From the NCBI RefSeq assembly GCF_026914185.1, contig NC_070562.1:1240001-1304000 (forward strand): DNA of 64,000 nt. The letters are read 5' to 3'. Below the pieces are notes generated by a model. That model was not told the origin of the DNA and searched no databases. It saw only the letters and a list, made by a program, of their open reading frames with translations. Made by a program: the position numbers and the translations under genes. Of the stretch, positions 32,290 to 44,817 are shown in pieces. The first letter of the stretch is position 1, and every line of letters starts with the position of its first letter. The stretch comes from Puccinia triticina. Lineage: Eukaryota; Basidiomycota; Pucciniomycetes; Pucciniales; Pucciniaceae.

Positions 32290-33410
32290 CATATATTTAC
32301 CCACCCTAGGCCTCAAGATACCACCAAATGGACCTCAGAAATGGATTCTAAGGCCAATTTTACCCCTAGTCACCACTGGAAGCGCCACTGGAACCCTGCT
32401 GGATTGGAAGTTACACCCTCTTGGACCCTCCTGGACATGGCCAGCCCCAGTCATCAACCTGTCACACCCCTCAAGTCACCTTTCCCAGGTATACACATAA
32501 TCAGCCCCAGCCAAACACATACTCTTTTCTATCCCTCTTATCTCCACTGCATATGCAGGGGACCAACCCCATTTCTTCTGTATTTGACATGTCCCCGCTT
32601 CATTTATGCACCCCTTGCAGCTGCATGCAGTCTTCTGACCCCATTTCTGCACTCCTTGCATTATTCTGACACCACTCCTGCACCCCTTGCATGAGGTGCC
32701 CCTTTATTTGACATTTCCCCACTTTGTTTATGCGCTCCTTGCATTAGTATGACATCATCTTTCATTTCTCACCCCACTTTTTGCCTGTATTTAGTATCTT
32801 CTGACACCACTTGTAGGCAGCCCACCAGCTAAAATCCCTCATCCAGGGTCCCCCTTGTAGCTAAAATCCCTCACATTTTATTTACATACCACCTTGTAAA
32901 CCCCCCTCCTCCCTTGGGGTTCACAAGGAGTCACAGATGACTCCCACATGTCACATAGTCAGATATAGCCCGGTTCACTTCCTTCCCTGGTTCAGCAGAG
33001 AACTGACTAGCAGTCTCTCTGAACCAGGTAAGTCTCTTTCTTTCATCTCTTGTGTTTCTCTCTTCTCATCCTTCTAGTAGAGAGAACTTACTAGCAGTCT
33101 CTCTGAACCAGTGCAATCCAAACTCCCCCCTTTGGTTGGTCCTAGAACTCATCTTCAGTGCCCTTTGAGCTCTCCTCTCCGGTTCATCTGCCTCAACCAG
33201 TGAAGGGGATTCTCACCCCTTACACACCTTCACACTTACCATCACATCTATACCTCACCACAACCCTCATATTTGCAAATAACTACTGAACTCACTCTCA
33301 ACTCTCACATACCTGTCATTGAACAACTTCATCTGGAACTAGACCAGACCTATCACTTGATTAAAGCTTGCCAAGCTTAGCTTGGTGGGTCTTGTTATCT
33401 GATAGCAGAA
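32290..33410 (+). other. Probable LTR-like insertion in the hAT transposase
   Basis: Non-coding block separating transposase segments. From about 32896 (TGTAAACCCCCC) it resembles the solo LTR at 6851: GGAGTCACA and ATGTCACA words, then a hairpin CAGCAGAGAAC...GTCTCTCTGAACCAG at about 32993-33026 followed by GTAAGT, and a second copy at about 33076-33113. Exact ends and target duplication could not be set. Confidence 0.5.
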
Positions 33411-35647
33411 GGACAGAGTTTTGCACCTCCATCATCCCCTTCACCATTCAGCAAAAGGGCTATACAACCACTTTTGAGTCTTACACCAATCAATTAACAT
33501 GCTCTGCTATTCAAGACTGCTACCGGGAGGTTTTAAACGTGAGAAACTTTCTTACACTCCATTTTTTTGAATTATCCTCTAATACTGACTTGGAAATTCA
33601 TATCTGTTCCTGTTCAGAAACATACCAATGTGTTGTACCTTGGGGCTGACGTGTGGCAGTCACCCAATGGTCATGATATCCTTGTGATTGCTATTTATTG
33701 TTTGGTTGAGGACAACGGTGGCAAATTTGAGCTGGAGTCTATGCCCTTAGATTTAGTTTGGCTCACTAAGAGTCACACTGGTAAGTATCTGGCTGAAACC
33801 ATGCAATTGGTTGTGAAAAGTTTGAAGTTCAGCATAAAGTAGGATCAATTAAGTATATTCCCCCTCTCCTCACATTTATTTTGGCTGACTGCTCATTTTT
33901 TCTCTCAGATTTGTGGCATTATGACAGACAATGCTTCAAACAACTTGTCAATGGTGGCCGAGATTAAAAAGTTCAAATGGTGTCGATTGAAAGGTGACTC
34001 TCAGTGGATCAGGTGTTATGCACATATCTTTAACTTGATTGCACAATCAATATTGAAAACATTTTGTAAATCAAATAATAAAACCAAGAGCAACCAAAAT
34101 TCAGGTGAAGAATTCAAATCAGAAGATGAAGAACCTGCAATTCAGATCCGCAGGCAAGTGCAGGCAAAACTTGTTATTGATTGCTCAATCTTATCTTTCC
34201 CATTCCCACCTAGATACAACAAAGATACATCCATTGATGACACAGAATCTACTGCCAAAAGCATGCTATCAGAAGGATATGCTGACGATGATGAGAGTGA
34301 GCCTGAATTATCATTGCAGGACATCCATGAATTGAGCAATGAGGATGAGGACATCAATCTTTACACCTCAGCTTCATGCAAACAAAGTTTGGCTAAGGTA
34401 CGTCCAGTTATTCCTGCCCCCCACTTGATCAACCGTTCTCCACTGAGACATTATTTATGTTTTTAATCCTAGTTTCGCGCTATTGCTTGCAAACTTTGAA
34501 AATCACCCAATTCAAAGGCCGATTTTGTCGAATTATGCGGCAAAATGAGTTGTGATAAGCCCCACAACATCGAGAGAGACATCCAGACATGACGGAACTC
34601 CACCTTCAAAAACAGGACTGACAATTATTTGAGTGTCAGTATGATTTGGCAAAAAGACAAAAAATATGGATTAGCTTGGCAATATCATATCAACCAGACC
34701 AACATCCATTTGGCACGGGACCTGGTTTCCCTACTTGAGTTGTTCTATGAAGAAACTCTTCAGGTATCTACTCATGGATCGGCTTGCTTAACTAATGTCA
34801 TTGTGTTCATAGATGAGATCACCAAGCATCTTTCAAATGCAATTAAAGGATCCGGAAAAAAATACCTGCCTGCTCTGCAAAATGCCTGCAGATTTGGTCT
34901 CCAGCTCACAAACAAGTATTACACCCTCACTGACTGCTTGCCTTTATATCAGATTGCCATGGGTATGTTTCTCTTTGATATCATTCCACTCTGTATCAGT
35001 TAGATTACCGCTCAATGTACTGATCATCCTTTTTGATCAGTACTGCACCCATCCTTCAAAGACAAGTACTTCCAGATCGCAGGTTGGGAAAGAGATTGGA
35101 TTATCAAAGCGGTTTGGCTTACACATGAAATTATTGAATGTTTTTACAAACCTGAAACCGAACTTCTGATGTCCAGTCAGCCAACCAAATCAATCAAGGT
35201 GGGCGTGTGTTGTTAAATACATTGGTAATTTGGAATCTTGGCTGACAATGTATCTTTTTAGCCCAAGACCGGAAATATTGCACAGCTTGCCATGGCTGCC
35301 CAAACCCAATCTTCAAGTGATCCCATTGACATCTGGCTATCTTGTGGCCTGCTACTCAATGATGGCTCCTGTATAAACTGTTGTAGGGTGGGGTGGACAA
35401 ACTCCACATTTGGAGTGTGGAGGGCATAGTGCGCGGGCAGGATGGAGCAATAGATCTTCAGACATTCAGGACACAACATAAACGCACTCAAGTGGTGGAT
35501 GCAGCAAAAAAGAGCTGGAAATTCACATGGAGGGCTGGCACAAATGGCTCTTGATGTCCTGAGCTGCCCAGGTGTGGATCCATATAATAACAGGGAAATT
35601 ATTTCACTTGCTTAGCTGATATGTCTGAACTTTATGCAATCTAGCTA

Positions 35648-36308
35648 TGGTGTTGCAAGCCTGTCTGGGCACTCACCAAAGTTTGGCCAAAAAAAGGCCA
35701 AGCGCGCATGGCCAACCCTAAAGCCCGCTTGGCCAATCCTCAAGCCCGCCTGGCACACTCCCAACCCCCGCTTGGCATATTGCAAAGTGGGCGGGGTTCG
35801 GCACAAAGCCCCGCTGGGCCGATTTCAAGCGAGGGTGCCACGCACGCCAAACGCTGTGCCGGCCATCAAGGAGAGAAGTTTCCCTCCTTGATGGTTGGTC
35901 TACAAACCGGACAGTGAGAAGGGAAGACTCCCTTCTTGATGATCAATACAAGTATCACCCACCGCGAAGGGAGTCTTTCCTCCCCGATGACCAGCCTACA
36001 GAACGACCATCGAGAAGGCAAAGCTCCCTTGTCGATGTCCAATGTGCGATGTTGAGAAGGGAGAACGTTTCCCCTCCTCAAGGGCACGTTGTTCTTGCCT
36101 TTTGAGGCAGAGACGAGGGCTGGCGTCTCATGACCGGCGTGTTGCCATTGGCCCAGAGCTTGATCTCGGCCAAGCGGGACTTGGCTGTGTGCCAAGCTCT
36201 GCCCCCCGCGCAAGCTGCCCAATCAAGCCCGCTGGGCACATACCCAACCTCCGGAGGCACTCGGCCAAGCGGGAGTTGGGTATGTGCCCAGATGCGCTTG
36301 CAACACCA
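35648..36308. mobile_element. MITE inserted in the hAT transposase gene
   Basis: Ends TGGTGTTGCAAGC and GCTTGCAACACCA are perfect inverse copies, flanked by TA (35646-35647, 36309-36310). Inside are CCAAGCGGG/CCCGCTTGG motifs and a hairpin minisatellite (35860-36110, units of GAAGGGAG...CTCCCTTC with GATGACCAG). Removing it rejoins the conserved VDVECAFSFGR helix to its upstream sequence. Confidence 0.82.
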
Positions 36309-36722
36309 TACTTTGGTTGATGTTGAATGTGCTTTTTCCTTTGGACGTGATTATGTATCAGAAAAGCGACACCGTCTCAATGCTGTATTGATCAGTAGGG
36401 GAATGGCTGTAGCCTTTTACTCAAAAAACAAGTTAATCAAACCCGGTCTCCTCAATGAGTGGAAGAACAGTCTTGTGGAGGAAAAAAAATAAAAATACAA
36501 AGGGAAAAGGTAGAAAAAAGTGATACTCGTTTTACATAGGATTGGAGATTGTTTTTCTTTTATTTTAGTATATAAAGATTGGAATGAACAACAAAAAAGT
36601 CTTTCAAAGTATAGTGGCGGTACCCGCTCACGGGTGCCGGGTCTGGGTCCGGGTGTCTGATTTGAGCCAAATTTGCAGGCGGTACCCGTACCCGGGTCCC
36701 AATGGCCATCTCTATCTCCCTG

Positions 36723-39240
36723 CAGGAGGGTGTTGACTCTTGAGTGCAGAAAAACCTAGCTTAAGTTTAACTAAGCCTCTCAAACAGAGAGTACGGGAGA
36801 CCCTGCCCAGAGGGTGCTCTGTAGGAGAGGCTTATAAATAACGTCTGCAGGATTGCAGACAAAGAAAGGATTTTTAATCCCAAAAACACAAAAACATAAT
36901 TTACAAATCAATGACATATCTAAGTATATTAAATCCACACTTTTGTGGAAATTTGGTTCATGGGTTCACCCTCCCCCTTTCCAAAAAGGCCCCAAAAGGG
37001 GGCTGCCAGTGTGGCAGTGGCCAACTTGGCAATGTTTCCCACATTTCCCATCTTTTCAGGCAGAAGTATGTTTGACTTTGCTGCTGTGAAAATTAAATTT
37101 AAAGTCCCCAAACATTAATGCCTCGGACTGATCCCCCAATTCATGAAACATGAATGAAAAGGGACCGGATTCTCCCTCCTCTGCCTGTTGCAAATGCAAG
37201 GGGAGAGAGGCGGGCAAATGGTTGGTTTCAAATGAATTGCTCAGCCTGCACAAGCGCAACAGGGGAGGTTTTTTTTGTGTGTTCTTTTTTTTTTTTTGAC
37301 CAGCCTGTGCAAGTGCAGCAGGGGGGCAGAATAATACATTTTTCCTGGGGCAATTGCAAGTGCAAAGGCGGAGGGGTTTCTATCAGCCTGCGCAAGTGCG
37401 ACAGGGGAGAGAGAAATAAGATTAACCCCCTCGGGCCCCTACAAAGGCAAGGGTGGAGAGGGTTATCGACCGACGGATTGTGTTCTACCTCCGCAAGTGC
37501 GAGAGGGGAACTGGATCCGTGGAGGATAGGACACGGCCAGGACGCCTTTTTATGTTCACCCCATCAAGTCAAACCCCTCATTTTCGCGGACGACCTGAAA
37601 CAGCAGCCCTGATACATCGTCCGCAACAGTCCGCACCCTTTCGGAGCAATCAAAACAAGAAACTGCTTGCGGGTTGGTGGCGCCTCCAACATTCGCACCC
37701 TTGCGACGCTGCGCCATTTAAACCCGAATTAGGAGCCCGTCTACTCGCCTAGCTCACTCTACATACTTGTCCCCCACGAGCGTTAATCCCCCCCCCGGCT
37801 TCGACGGAGGCGGCGGTGGCGGCCAGTCAAGCCACCCGGACCTCCCCGACAGTCCGCGCACCTTCCCCGCTGGCCTGGTCTCTCCGGACACACCACCATC
37901 CAGCAAGCCCTTATCAGATGAGCCCGGCGGGTCCAAGCCGTGCTACTCGCCCCGCACACGCGGCCCTTCGATTCCCGTCGCCGCTGGCGTCTCCGGCCCG
38001 CGCGCCAGCGGCGAGGCTCGCACCACCCATGCCGGCGCCTTCAGACACTTCCCCCCCATCATCAGCCTCAACGGGGTGCGCTACTTTATCTTCCAGTTCC
38101 CGAAGCTGCGGGCCAATCCCAGGGTGACACCTCCAAAGCCAGTGGTGCCAGGCCTCATGACCATTTGATGGCCCCAGCCGGTGGTGTCCAAGTTATTGGG
38201 CTCATGCAACAACCCCAACTGATATATCTTGTTTTATTGGGAGTACAACTTGGTGCTGAACTTGAGTCTTGAGCTCAGACCTACCCCAACATGAAATTAT
38301 GCTGTTTGTGAAGCTTTTAAGGTCAAACAAACTTTGAATATTGTAAAAGGTCAAGTGAATTGAGTCCTGGACTCAATATATTTGCAGCCCAACAATCATG
38401 AATCATCAGACAAAAGGGAAAAAAACAATCCTGAAACTGGACAGAATTTTGACTGGAATGGAGGCTCATTTTTATAAGCTGCTGAATTTTCTGTCAATGT
38501 GAATTACAACTGGTTCCACTGAAAAAGTGAGGATAGGTTTCTGCAACACTTGATGAATGACAAAAAGACCAATGTGGCTGTAGCACATCTGAAAATTTGT
38601 ATCTTTTGAGCAGTACTTTACATGCAGGCAGTGAAACAAGAAGGTTATTCACAGTCAAATTTTACAAAACTTTGGAGCTAGATTTAAGACCTATATGACC
38701 AGAATTCAAGAATTTTGGTAAGATGGAAAGCAGCAGGTGATACTGATCAATCAATGCAATTAATCAACTTTTGAAAAAAATGTTCATGAATACCTTAAAA
38801 TGTGTCCTACAAATTTCAATTGTGAAACCCCCTAATTATGAAACACTCATGCTTGTATTTACCTTGATATCTGTGAGCCTGTGTCTCTAAAGTGACAACA
38901 TGACAAAAGTAAGTTGGGTGGGCACTGATTGAATTTTTTGGGATAAAGAAATACAAGCAGTAGAGAGAGATGATCTTTTATTAAGATTTAATATGGGCCA
39001 AGCTCTAACTGGAAATGTAGGCTGCCAACTGTGCTGAAAGAGTGCAACAGTCTCCACTCACACCAAGGAAACGGTGGTGGGAATCAGAAGTAGGGTTTCT
39101 ACTCTGCTCTGGTTTTTAAGGTCTTAACAAGAGATAACCTGATTGATCTTTGAGGGTTGGAAGAAGGGAAGAGAAGTCAAGAGCAACAGGGTTTCCTCTG
39201 ATATAAACAAGGTCAGTGAAAGAGGGTACTTACTGTCAAT
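36723..39240. other. Intergenic, repeats and AT-rich sequence
   Basis: Contains degenerate 60-90 bp spaced units CAGCCTGC(A/G)CAAG(C/T)GC(A/G)ACAGGGGAG (37180-37520) and a GC-rich open stretch at 37767-38168 (proline/serine-rich, ending PKLRANPRVT) that I do not recognise and would not call a gene. AT-rich sequence follows at 38280-39100, with CCCCCTAATTATG, a possible MITE end, near 38829. Confidence 0.5.
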
Positions 39241-39312
39241 TAGAGATCGCTGAGTGGACCCGGGTACTCGTGGCGGGTGCGGGTACCTGCGGTCATTTTG
39301 GGCATATTTGCG
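39241..39312. mobile_element. Truncated hAT end
   Basis: TAGAGATCGCTGAGTGGACC and the following 50 bp are nearly identical to the left end of the element at 1829 (GGCGGGTGCGGGTACCT, TCATTTTGGGCATATTTG). No right end and no 8 bp duplication were found, so this is a broken copy. Confidence 0.75.
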
Positions 39313-41800
39313 GGGCATTGCCAGATGGCTGATTAAAATGAGCGTAAAGCCTGCGGGGGTGTCCGTTGCGCGGGTGGCAACCTTGGCCCTTGTGCCTTTG
39401 GCCGCTGGGCTTGGGCCTTGGGCCGGCGGTGGGCTGTGGAGTTGACGCCCTGGGGTTGCGGCGGCGTAGCCGCCTTGTACTCTAGTTTATAAAGAAATCT
39501 GAATATAAATTTTTCTTGACAGTACTGATGCACTCTCACCTGAATCTTTGAGGCCAAATCTTCAAAACCAATTGAAGGGATCTGTTTTGAAGGTCAAAGG
39601 AATCCTGAAGGATATTACATACTTATTACACGGATGACGATTGGGATTGAAAGGATGAGACCAGCATCAAATGAAAGGGGCTGAGGGGGCTGGCTGAGGT
39701 TTGATATTTTCACTCCAGCCATTTGCAATTTCTTTGTCACTCAAATTTGTGACCTTGTGCAGAAGTCCCCCCCCCCCCCCCGCGCGAGGAATGGCTTCGC
39801 CGCCAGTCACAGGGTTAAGTTAGCAGAAGAACCATCCAAATGTCACGGGTCTTGTGATATTTCCATACTTGATCAATGCATTCAATTCCGGCAGGCGCGA
39901 GGGACCGGTTGCGCGACTTGAGGCCACTCGCCCCGCAAGATGATGCTTTGCTTGCCCACCCAGTCCCAGAGCAAGAGTACGAGGGGGCTTGCAATCCGCA
40001 TCGTTCAGGGGTCTTTTCCGGCAAAAATTCAGACCAGGGAAGATCAGTCGATGTCAGAACTGACGCACCTCAAGGCTCGACAGGCGCGTTAGCATTGTCC
40101 GATACTAAAGGGCAATCCGTCAGCAGAATGTGCTGAAGGTGAATGTCTGGTGGTGTCGCGCATGAGGGGAACTAGAGATATGACCAAACATGCAAATATC
40201 GCAGCTGGCATAACCGCCGGGTGGTGAGGATGGTTGATCAAGCGATAAACATGGATTCATCCCCAAGTTTGCTCAATAATGGTAAATTTATCTCATCCCT
40301 GAGGCTGGAGGCCGTATAAAAATTTTCGTCGGGCGTAAGTAGCTAGAGCAAAAGAGATCGCAGAGGACTACTCCATCACATCAGCTGGCGACTGCTCTCA
40401 ACTTCTCACTGGCACCTTCTCGAATGACTTTACTTTCTCGAGCTTTGTTGTCGGAGTTACTCTCAATTTTGCCCTATGATCATCAGTCCCATACCGTGTT
40501 AAGCCCTTGATGGCATTGTTCTTCGCGCTGTAGCCGAGCATGAATCTGGTGTATACATAGATATACAGATTTAAGTACTCCTGATGAAGAGGATAAAGGG
40601 GCAAAATTTCGCGGTGTGACTGTGCCAAAGCCTTTAACTACACAATTTATTCATATTTACACAAATTCATGCCTGCCAGCTCGGTCAATGCCTGAAGACC
40701 TGCAAAATTCGGCTCATGCTTTGGTCCAGCTTTGCTTAACCCTTCAACTGAAAAGGGTACAGTGCTCCACCGAGATTACATGTTGATGTTTCCTGCGGAA
40801 TGTCCTTCTGGAATCTGGGTGCGTGCAAGTGGAGTCATCTCAACCACAGAACCACGTGCCCATCTTGTAGAACGGATTTTGTCGGGATGAAGGTCGGGCT
40901 TGGGCCTGCTTGGGCATGATTGGATTACATATTCATGAATAATACGGTTCATAACTTCATTCTGTATTACATAGAGATCCCAATTGCTCATTCAAAGAAA
41001 ATGCTCCTACGAGCATACATAGGAGAAAGCAAGTCTACAGCGATAAAACTGTGCCGGGTTGATGGCGGAATCAGCAAGCCAAGTTAAGGGTTAGCGTGGG
41101 CCGTTCCTAGAACTGCCATGGGCTTATCGGCGTGAATCTTGGTTTTACCCTGTTGTACAACTCGGGCTCCAGAGCACCCCGCGCGACATGATCCATAGAT
41201 CGACACATGCGATGCCTGCCTTGTCAGATATGGTTATACAGTAAACATCATGATCCACTCAAATGATAAATCTGGCAAGTTGGGGAGATTTTCAACTCCT
41301 TTCAAGCAGCAATGCTGCCCCTATGTTGCAGACGCTCTTTGTAAGACAAATGCATACATGCACCACATGTAGAGCCTAAGTCCCGCGCGGCTGTGAGGCC
41401 CAAGTTTGCCCTCAAGGATCCATGCTTTGTTTGTACCTTTCTACAACCGAGATGATTTAACTGCGTGCCATCCATTCCTTTCGCCTGTCGTCATCCCTTC
41501 CCAAATCCCTGATCTTACCTGACGCACGTTGCCTGTGTGGCTCAAGAGATCAAACTTAGTACTACATTCTTTCTAAATCACGTCAAGGCGCCTTGGGTTC
41601 TATCCTTTAAAGAAAGCTGAATTTTTCCTTAATCCTTACATAAAAACAAGCACTCCCTTTGCTACCACTGCCGTTCAACCTTCTTCCACCGATTGTCGAT
41701 CAACCCAATTTCTTAACCTCTATCACAGCATTGACCGTACTCAACTCATAACCCCCCTCCATCTTCAACTGGACGGATTCAAACAAAGTTAATCAATCAA
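39313..41800. other. Intergenic region
   Basis: Holds a C-tract (39768-39781) and a TATA-like GTATAAAAAT at about 40314, followed by a pyrimidine-rich stretch and an ATG at 40425 with only 27 codons open; a small gene there is possible but not supported. The minus-strand frame 40398-40628 is equally unsupported. The region just before 41801 is the upstream region of the secreted beta-barrel gene. Confidence 0.5.
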
Positions 41801-41845
41801 GTAAGTACTCTTCGGGCCCTGACTTGTATGTTAATAATGCCATAG
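41801..41845 (+). other. Probable 5' UTR intron
   Basis: GTAAGT donor, a TTAATAA branch-like motif and a CCATAG acceptor, 45 bp, in the leader of the gene that starts at 41934. Confidence 0.45.
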
Positions 41846-41933
41846 GCGTACCTTGATTCAAATTACCTTACCAAAACTCCATTCACTTATTCCCCCTGAA
41901 AAACAAAGGAGGTCCCCTTCCAGCCCACCCAAT

Positions 41934-43341
41934 ATGAGGTCGTCGACCATCACACTAGCCGTGACACTGGCTCTCTCATCCTCATCCTCAGTCTCGGGTA
42001 TGCCACACTACCTTGATTTGGCATCCGACGTCTCGCCTTCTGCCCGAGCCCCTAGCTATTTGATCAAGCGGTCTCTGTTTGACGGTCAATCATCTGATAA
42101 CGCGCCTAACGATCTTCTCAAACGGGGAAATGAGAAAAGAAAATCGAGCTACAACTGTAAGCCCAGTGAAATGCCCTCATCCTTAAAGCTTCAAGCTGAG
42201 TTTTTACGTTGCTTTTTCAAGCCTCTGATAGCGATGAGACGGCGGGAAGTGGCGACGAAGATGATGATGATGACTGTGAGGAGTCGTCAGATTCAGATGG
42301 AGCAGTTCACGACCTCACTGAGCAGTACTACAAGATTGGGAGCAATGCTACGGGCGCTCGCGCATCAAGCTCTTCCTCCACTCAATCAAATTCGTATAAA
42401 TTTCCTTCCGGATATTCATCGCCTCCCGGTAAGTTTCCTATATTTATACCTGAGTGAATAAAACGCAAGCTCTCAATCACCGTACTTAACCAAACCTCCT
42501 GGTCTGATTTTCACGAACTCAAATTTGTAGAGGAAAAGAAGCCAAGCGTAGTCAAATCTGGGATTTCGAAGGAATGGTCCAAGCCAGAAATGAACCCATC
42601 GAACGTAGAGAAACCTCCTTCACACGAAGAGTCATCGTCTTCCACAAGCTATAGTTCTTCCAGCCACGTGCATTACGGTGAAAGTGGGGGGAAGACCTCC
42701 AACCGTGCTGGATTGGAAGGAATTTATCATGGAAAAGCCACTTTGTACGTCGCCTTTATAATGCAGGAGGTTTCGGTAGTAAGGATTTCGATAATAATTA
42801 CTCATGGCACCCGTCCATCCATAGCTATTCTCAAGACGGCAACCCAGGTGCTTGCGGTGCAACCCACCAGGACACTGATTACATTGTGGCCATTCAAAGT
42901 CAAATTTATGATGGAGGGAAATTCTGCGGCAAAACTATTGTCGTTACACGAAAATCGGTGCGAACAGTAACACTCAATTCTTTAACTTGTTCGCTTGCTA
43001 AAATTTAAATTTATTTGGCTTATTGATAGACTGGTCAGAGTATCAATTGTATTGCCGTGAGTGAGATTTGAGTATTCTCCGAATTTTTATGAAATGTATC
43101 AGCTCACAAGTTATCTGCTCACTTTTTATTGGAAGGCTGATGAATGCCCCGGATGTCCAACCGACCACAGTCTAGACTTATCAGAGGGTGCCTTCAAAGC
43201 CCTCGGGAACCCAGATGAAGGTCTTTGTAAGTCAGAAGAACCACGAGTTGACTCGTGAAATTATCTGCATATGCTTACAGTCACTCAAAATCCTTTCATC
43301 CAACAGTTGACATTTCGTGGCAAGTTATGGAGGAAAACTGA
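41934..43341 (+). pseudogene. Secreted barwin/RlpA-like double-psi beta-barrel protein, apparent frameshift
   Basis: The protein begins with a signal peptide (MRSSTITLAVTLALSSSSSV) and a linker with two Kex2-type KR sites, an acidic Asp/Glu run and Ser-rich spacers. It then has a C-terminal double-psi beta-barrel: a GKAT start, a GACGATHQDTDYIVAI core, GKTIVV, and DECPGCPTDHSLDLSEGAF ending ISWQVM. Exons: 41934-42156, 42222-42428, 42531-42966, 43030-43056, 43136-43226, 43307-43341. All phases fit except inside exon 3, where one base seems to be missing between the GKAT strand and the next (about 42735-42745). No intron can mend this. Such proteins are common secreted proteins of fungi; a role at the plant interface is inference. 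Confidence 0.75.
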
Positions 43342-44157
43342 GCCCAGGCCCGAAGCAGTCCTATTAATTGAACTATCAGCACTGTTCCATATGTGGCAGC
43401 CCACCAGCACAGTAAATGTGTTTGGCGATATCATCAGCTTTTATTTATATTTTCCGTTCATTCTTAACGACCCTGATTCCTGATACACGGCTCAATGGTT
43501 ATTAACAATATTACATCATCCCTTTAGGACCGTTTTTGACTTCATTATCATTTCGCGAAGCCCTTGTTGATCAATTTGTAGCATATCATGCGTTTTTTTT
43601 TTCTTGCGAGACAACATGTGGTATATCCGAAAATTTTCAAGCGACTCGCAATGGCTTGAGTGTGAATTATTGGCCAGAATTCCTCCTGTATTCCTTATCA
43701 TTACGTCTTGAATCTGTTCAGAAAATAAAACAGACTTGGTATTTTTGGGTCGTGGGAGGTGGTGGGTTATCTACCCTCAACGTCTTAACTATTTGTGTGG
43801 TTCAATTGGGAATCGTTGTACATTTAAGAGGTTTCCTGCTCTTCATGTTATGTAATTTGGAAGGAAGGGCTGAACTTTCCTGGCTGGTAAACATTGATTG
43901 GGGACAAGTTCTCACCACCAAACCAGGTTTGGAGCCTCCCCTTCAATGAAGCCATTTAGGTGATTTCAAGTCTTCCTAAATCCAATATGAAAGCCATGAT
44001 TTAAATTTGTCAGAACTCCACCTGTTGCTCTAGGCCCTAGGGGAGGCTCTTTGGTGTACTGGGCCACATTAATTTTCCCTTATCCTCTTAGTGGAAAAAC
44101 TGAAATGGTGAACATGGACAAGTATCATTAACAAATTTGAGAATCTAGGCCCCGTTT
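43342..44157. other. Intergenic region
   Basis: A plus-strand open stretch at 43536-43949 is hydrophobic but matches nothing I know and has no signals around it; not called. A purine/pyrimidine-rich flank leads into the foldback. Confidence 0.5.
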
Positions 44158-44817
44158 GGCACCGATATAATCAGGGAGTTGAAAAATCGACTCCTGTAAA
44201 TTAATTTATCGACTCCCAAAACGTGTTTACGTCGCAGGGACCGTCTCACGACGTCCACCCCGGGTCCGCGGGACCAAATTTTGACGCGCGCGGATTTTGG
44301 GAGTCGGAAAATTAATTCTTCTACCCAGAATGCGAGTCAGAATTTTAACATCACAACAAATGCCCAAAAATAAAGAAAAACTTATACCTCCTCACTGGGG
44401 CGCCCAAAGCCCCCCAAAATTTTACAGCAGTCAGAAAGTTCTCTTAAGAGCACATGGTGAGCTGCATGGCAGTAGAAAACCCCAGGAAATGGGTGTGCTA
44501 CTGTGGCTCTAATTTTGGGGATTTCCTACTAAGGAAATCCGCCAAAGCATTAGCTATGGTGCCCCAAAGCCCCCCAAAATTTTACAGTGGGCAGAAATAC
44601 CGCTTAAAAGCACCTTGTGAGCTTGTTGGCAGTAGCACACCCCAGGCAAGTCATGTGCAACTGGGGGTCTAATTTGGTGGATTTCCTACTAAGGAAATCC
44701 GCCAGAACCAGCTATGCCCCAAAGCCCCCCAAAGTTTTACAGTGGGCAGAAATACCGCTGAAAAGCACCTTTTGAGCTTCTTGGCAGTATCACACCCCAG
44801 TCAAGTCACGTGCAACT

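Larger units (their letters stand above)
31332..36492 (+). pseudogene. hAT transposase, disrupted
   Basis: Recognisable pieces: a proline/serine-rich N-terminus (31332-31655); a BED-finger-like region (GHNWHQPG, about 31715-31830); CAIWCAEAEHPFSVF (32120); the RNase-H-fold catalytic core with GADVWQSPNGHDILVIAIY (first catalytic D, about 33650) and MTDNASNNLS (second D, 33921) and a WIRCYAHIFNLI helix; an acidic segment; middle helices (34629-35170); and the C-terminal dimerisation part LVDVECAFSFGRDYVSEKRHRLNA to WKNSLVEEKK (36311-36492). Introns may account for some gaps, but stops, the MITE and the inserted block mean no intact transposase is made. Confidence 0.85.
31159..36714 (+). mobile_element. 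hAT DNA transposon, formerly autonomous
   Basis: Perfect 8 bp target duplication TCTCCCTG (31151-31158, 36715-36722). Terminal inverted repeats TAGAGATGGCCATTGGG at both ends, followed by GGGTACCC subterminal repeats. The interior encodes a decayed hAT transposase in plus orientation and has been hit by a MITE (35648-36308) and probably by an LTR-like sequence (about 32290-33410). The related non-autonomous copies at 1829 and 39241 could have been mobilised by such an element. Confidence 0.93.

Noticed and set aside
37767..38168. Pro/Ser-rich protein
   Set aside because: GC-rich low-complexity frame with an overlapping open frame in another phase and no recognisable domain.
43536..43949. Hydrophobic 137-codon frame
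   Set aside because: No homology by eye, no promoter or splice context, composition typical of an AT-rich chance frame.
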